Position numbers and translations under genes: made by a program. A DNA stretch of 64,000 nucleotides from Scolanthus callimorphus (lineage: Eukaryota > Cnidaria > Anthozoa > Actiniaria > Edwardsiidae), in NCBI GenBank assembly GCA_033964015.1, contig CM066923.1:26672168-26736167 (forward strand). The letters are read 5' to 3'. This document shows, piece after piece, positions 63,431-64,000 of the stretch. Under the pieces are notes generated by a model. That model made no database searches. It worked only from the letters and a program-made list of their open reading frames with translations, and was not told where the DNA came from. Every line of letters begins with the position of its first letter. Positions within the stretch are counted from its first letter, which is position 1.

Positions 63431-64000
63431 TAAAATTTAATAAATTGTCTGACAAAGTCTACTTTGACTTTTTGATAAATTACTCAGGTAAAAATACGAA
63501 AGCACAAAAAACCATTGCAAAATTCGTACATGAGTGCTTCCTCCTCCGCTATAGTAATACGCTATATAATTACATAGTAATAATTACATCTCCTCTTTTT
63601 AAATGTTTCATTTGGAACTACCCATCCATGTACTTTTTGAATACGAGGCCAACTAAAAATATCTGTCTGTCTGTTTGTCTTAGTAACCCCCGGAAAGTTA
63701 TTGCTTCACCCCTTAATTTTACAAGATTTGTGTGAAATCCGGACACTGCGTCCGAAAAACCATACAAAGCTTCCGGCATATTGGAATGACTGTATCTCGG
63801 ACGGAATTTACACAATCAACTCCAAACTTTAAGATTTTGTATATTTCTGCCGATAATGGTAATATTATAAGGGATTCGCCCAGGCACTCTCGGCTTGAAA
63901 TCCGGCAATGGTCGATCACATGATCCGCCTCCCCCAAAACACCATTTCCGATGAAAATTTATTGATTCCCACAGCGCATCGATTAGGAAATCCACTAACA
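63431..64000. other. window end, no gene recognised
   Basis: AT-rich. 'aagggattcg' and 'ctcggcttgaaatccggcaa' near 63870-63910 resemble the flank of the element at 15548-15891. No exon after the HEPN exon can be supported. Confidence 0.5.

Overview
The window is nuclear DNA of an early-branching animal, most likely an anthozoan cnidarian (coral or anemone). The basis is animal-type genes with short exons and GT/AG introns (a DLG-family MAGUK, MED4, TAF9, a CLN3-like protein, RPL35A), a DZIP3-type HEPN exon of a kind expanded in cnidarians, and very dense short inverted-repeat elements. The phylum is an inference; nothing is bacterial.

Layout. 1-18942 (+): the 3' part of a discs-large (DLG) gene: PDZ1, PDZ2, a Pro/Ser-rich repeat linker, PDZ3, SH3 and guanylate-kinase-like domain; the 5' exons lie outside the window. 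18943-29700: intergenic DNA with foldback elements, a 259-bp tandem duplication, a perfect 106-bp palindrome and a 0.85-kb minisatellite. 29725-35927 (-): a two-exon CLN3 (battenin)-like gene. 37976-42597 (-): MED4. 42677-45403 (+): TAF9, divergent from MED4 with 79 bp between start codons. 46857-49409 (-): an intronless 850-residue coiled-coil gene. 49915-52270 (+): RPL35A. 54380-61529 (-): a BEL/Pao LTR retrotransposon with near-identical LTRs and a 5-bp target duplication. 61870-62599 (+): a HEPN_DZIP3 exon. The last 1.4 kb is element-derived sequence.

Themes. (1) In DLG, five splice sites lie inside local tandem duplications (36-bp acceptor x2, 84-bp exon units each carrying a donor, 51-bp exon end plus donor x2, 22-bp donor x7, 45-bp acceptor x3); several keep frame, suggesting stepwise alternative splicing made by local repeat growth. 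(2) Foldback elements or simple repeats end 13-41 bp before several acceptors. (3) Single-base indels at homopolymers break conserved DLG exons twice and the retrotransposon several times; because the LTRs show the same type of indel, consensus sequence error is the simplest explanation. (4) MED4 (Mediator) and TAF9 (TFIID/SAGA) share a bidirectional promoter with YY1-like motifs over both start codons.
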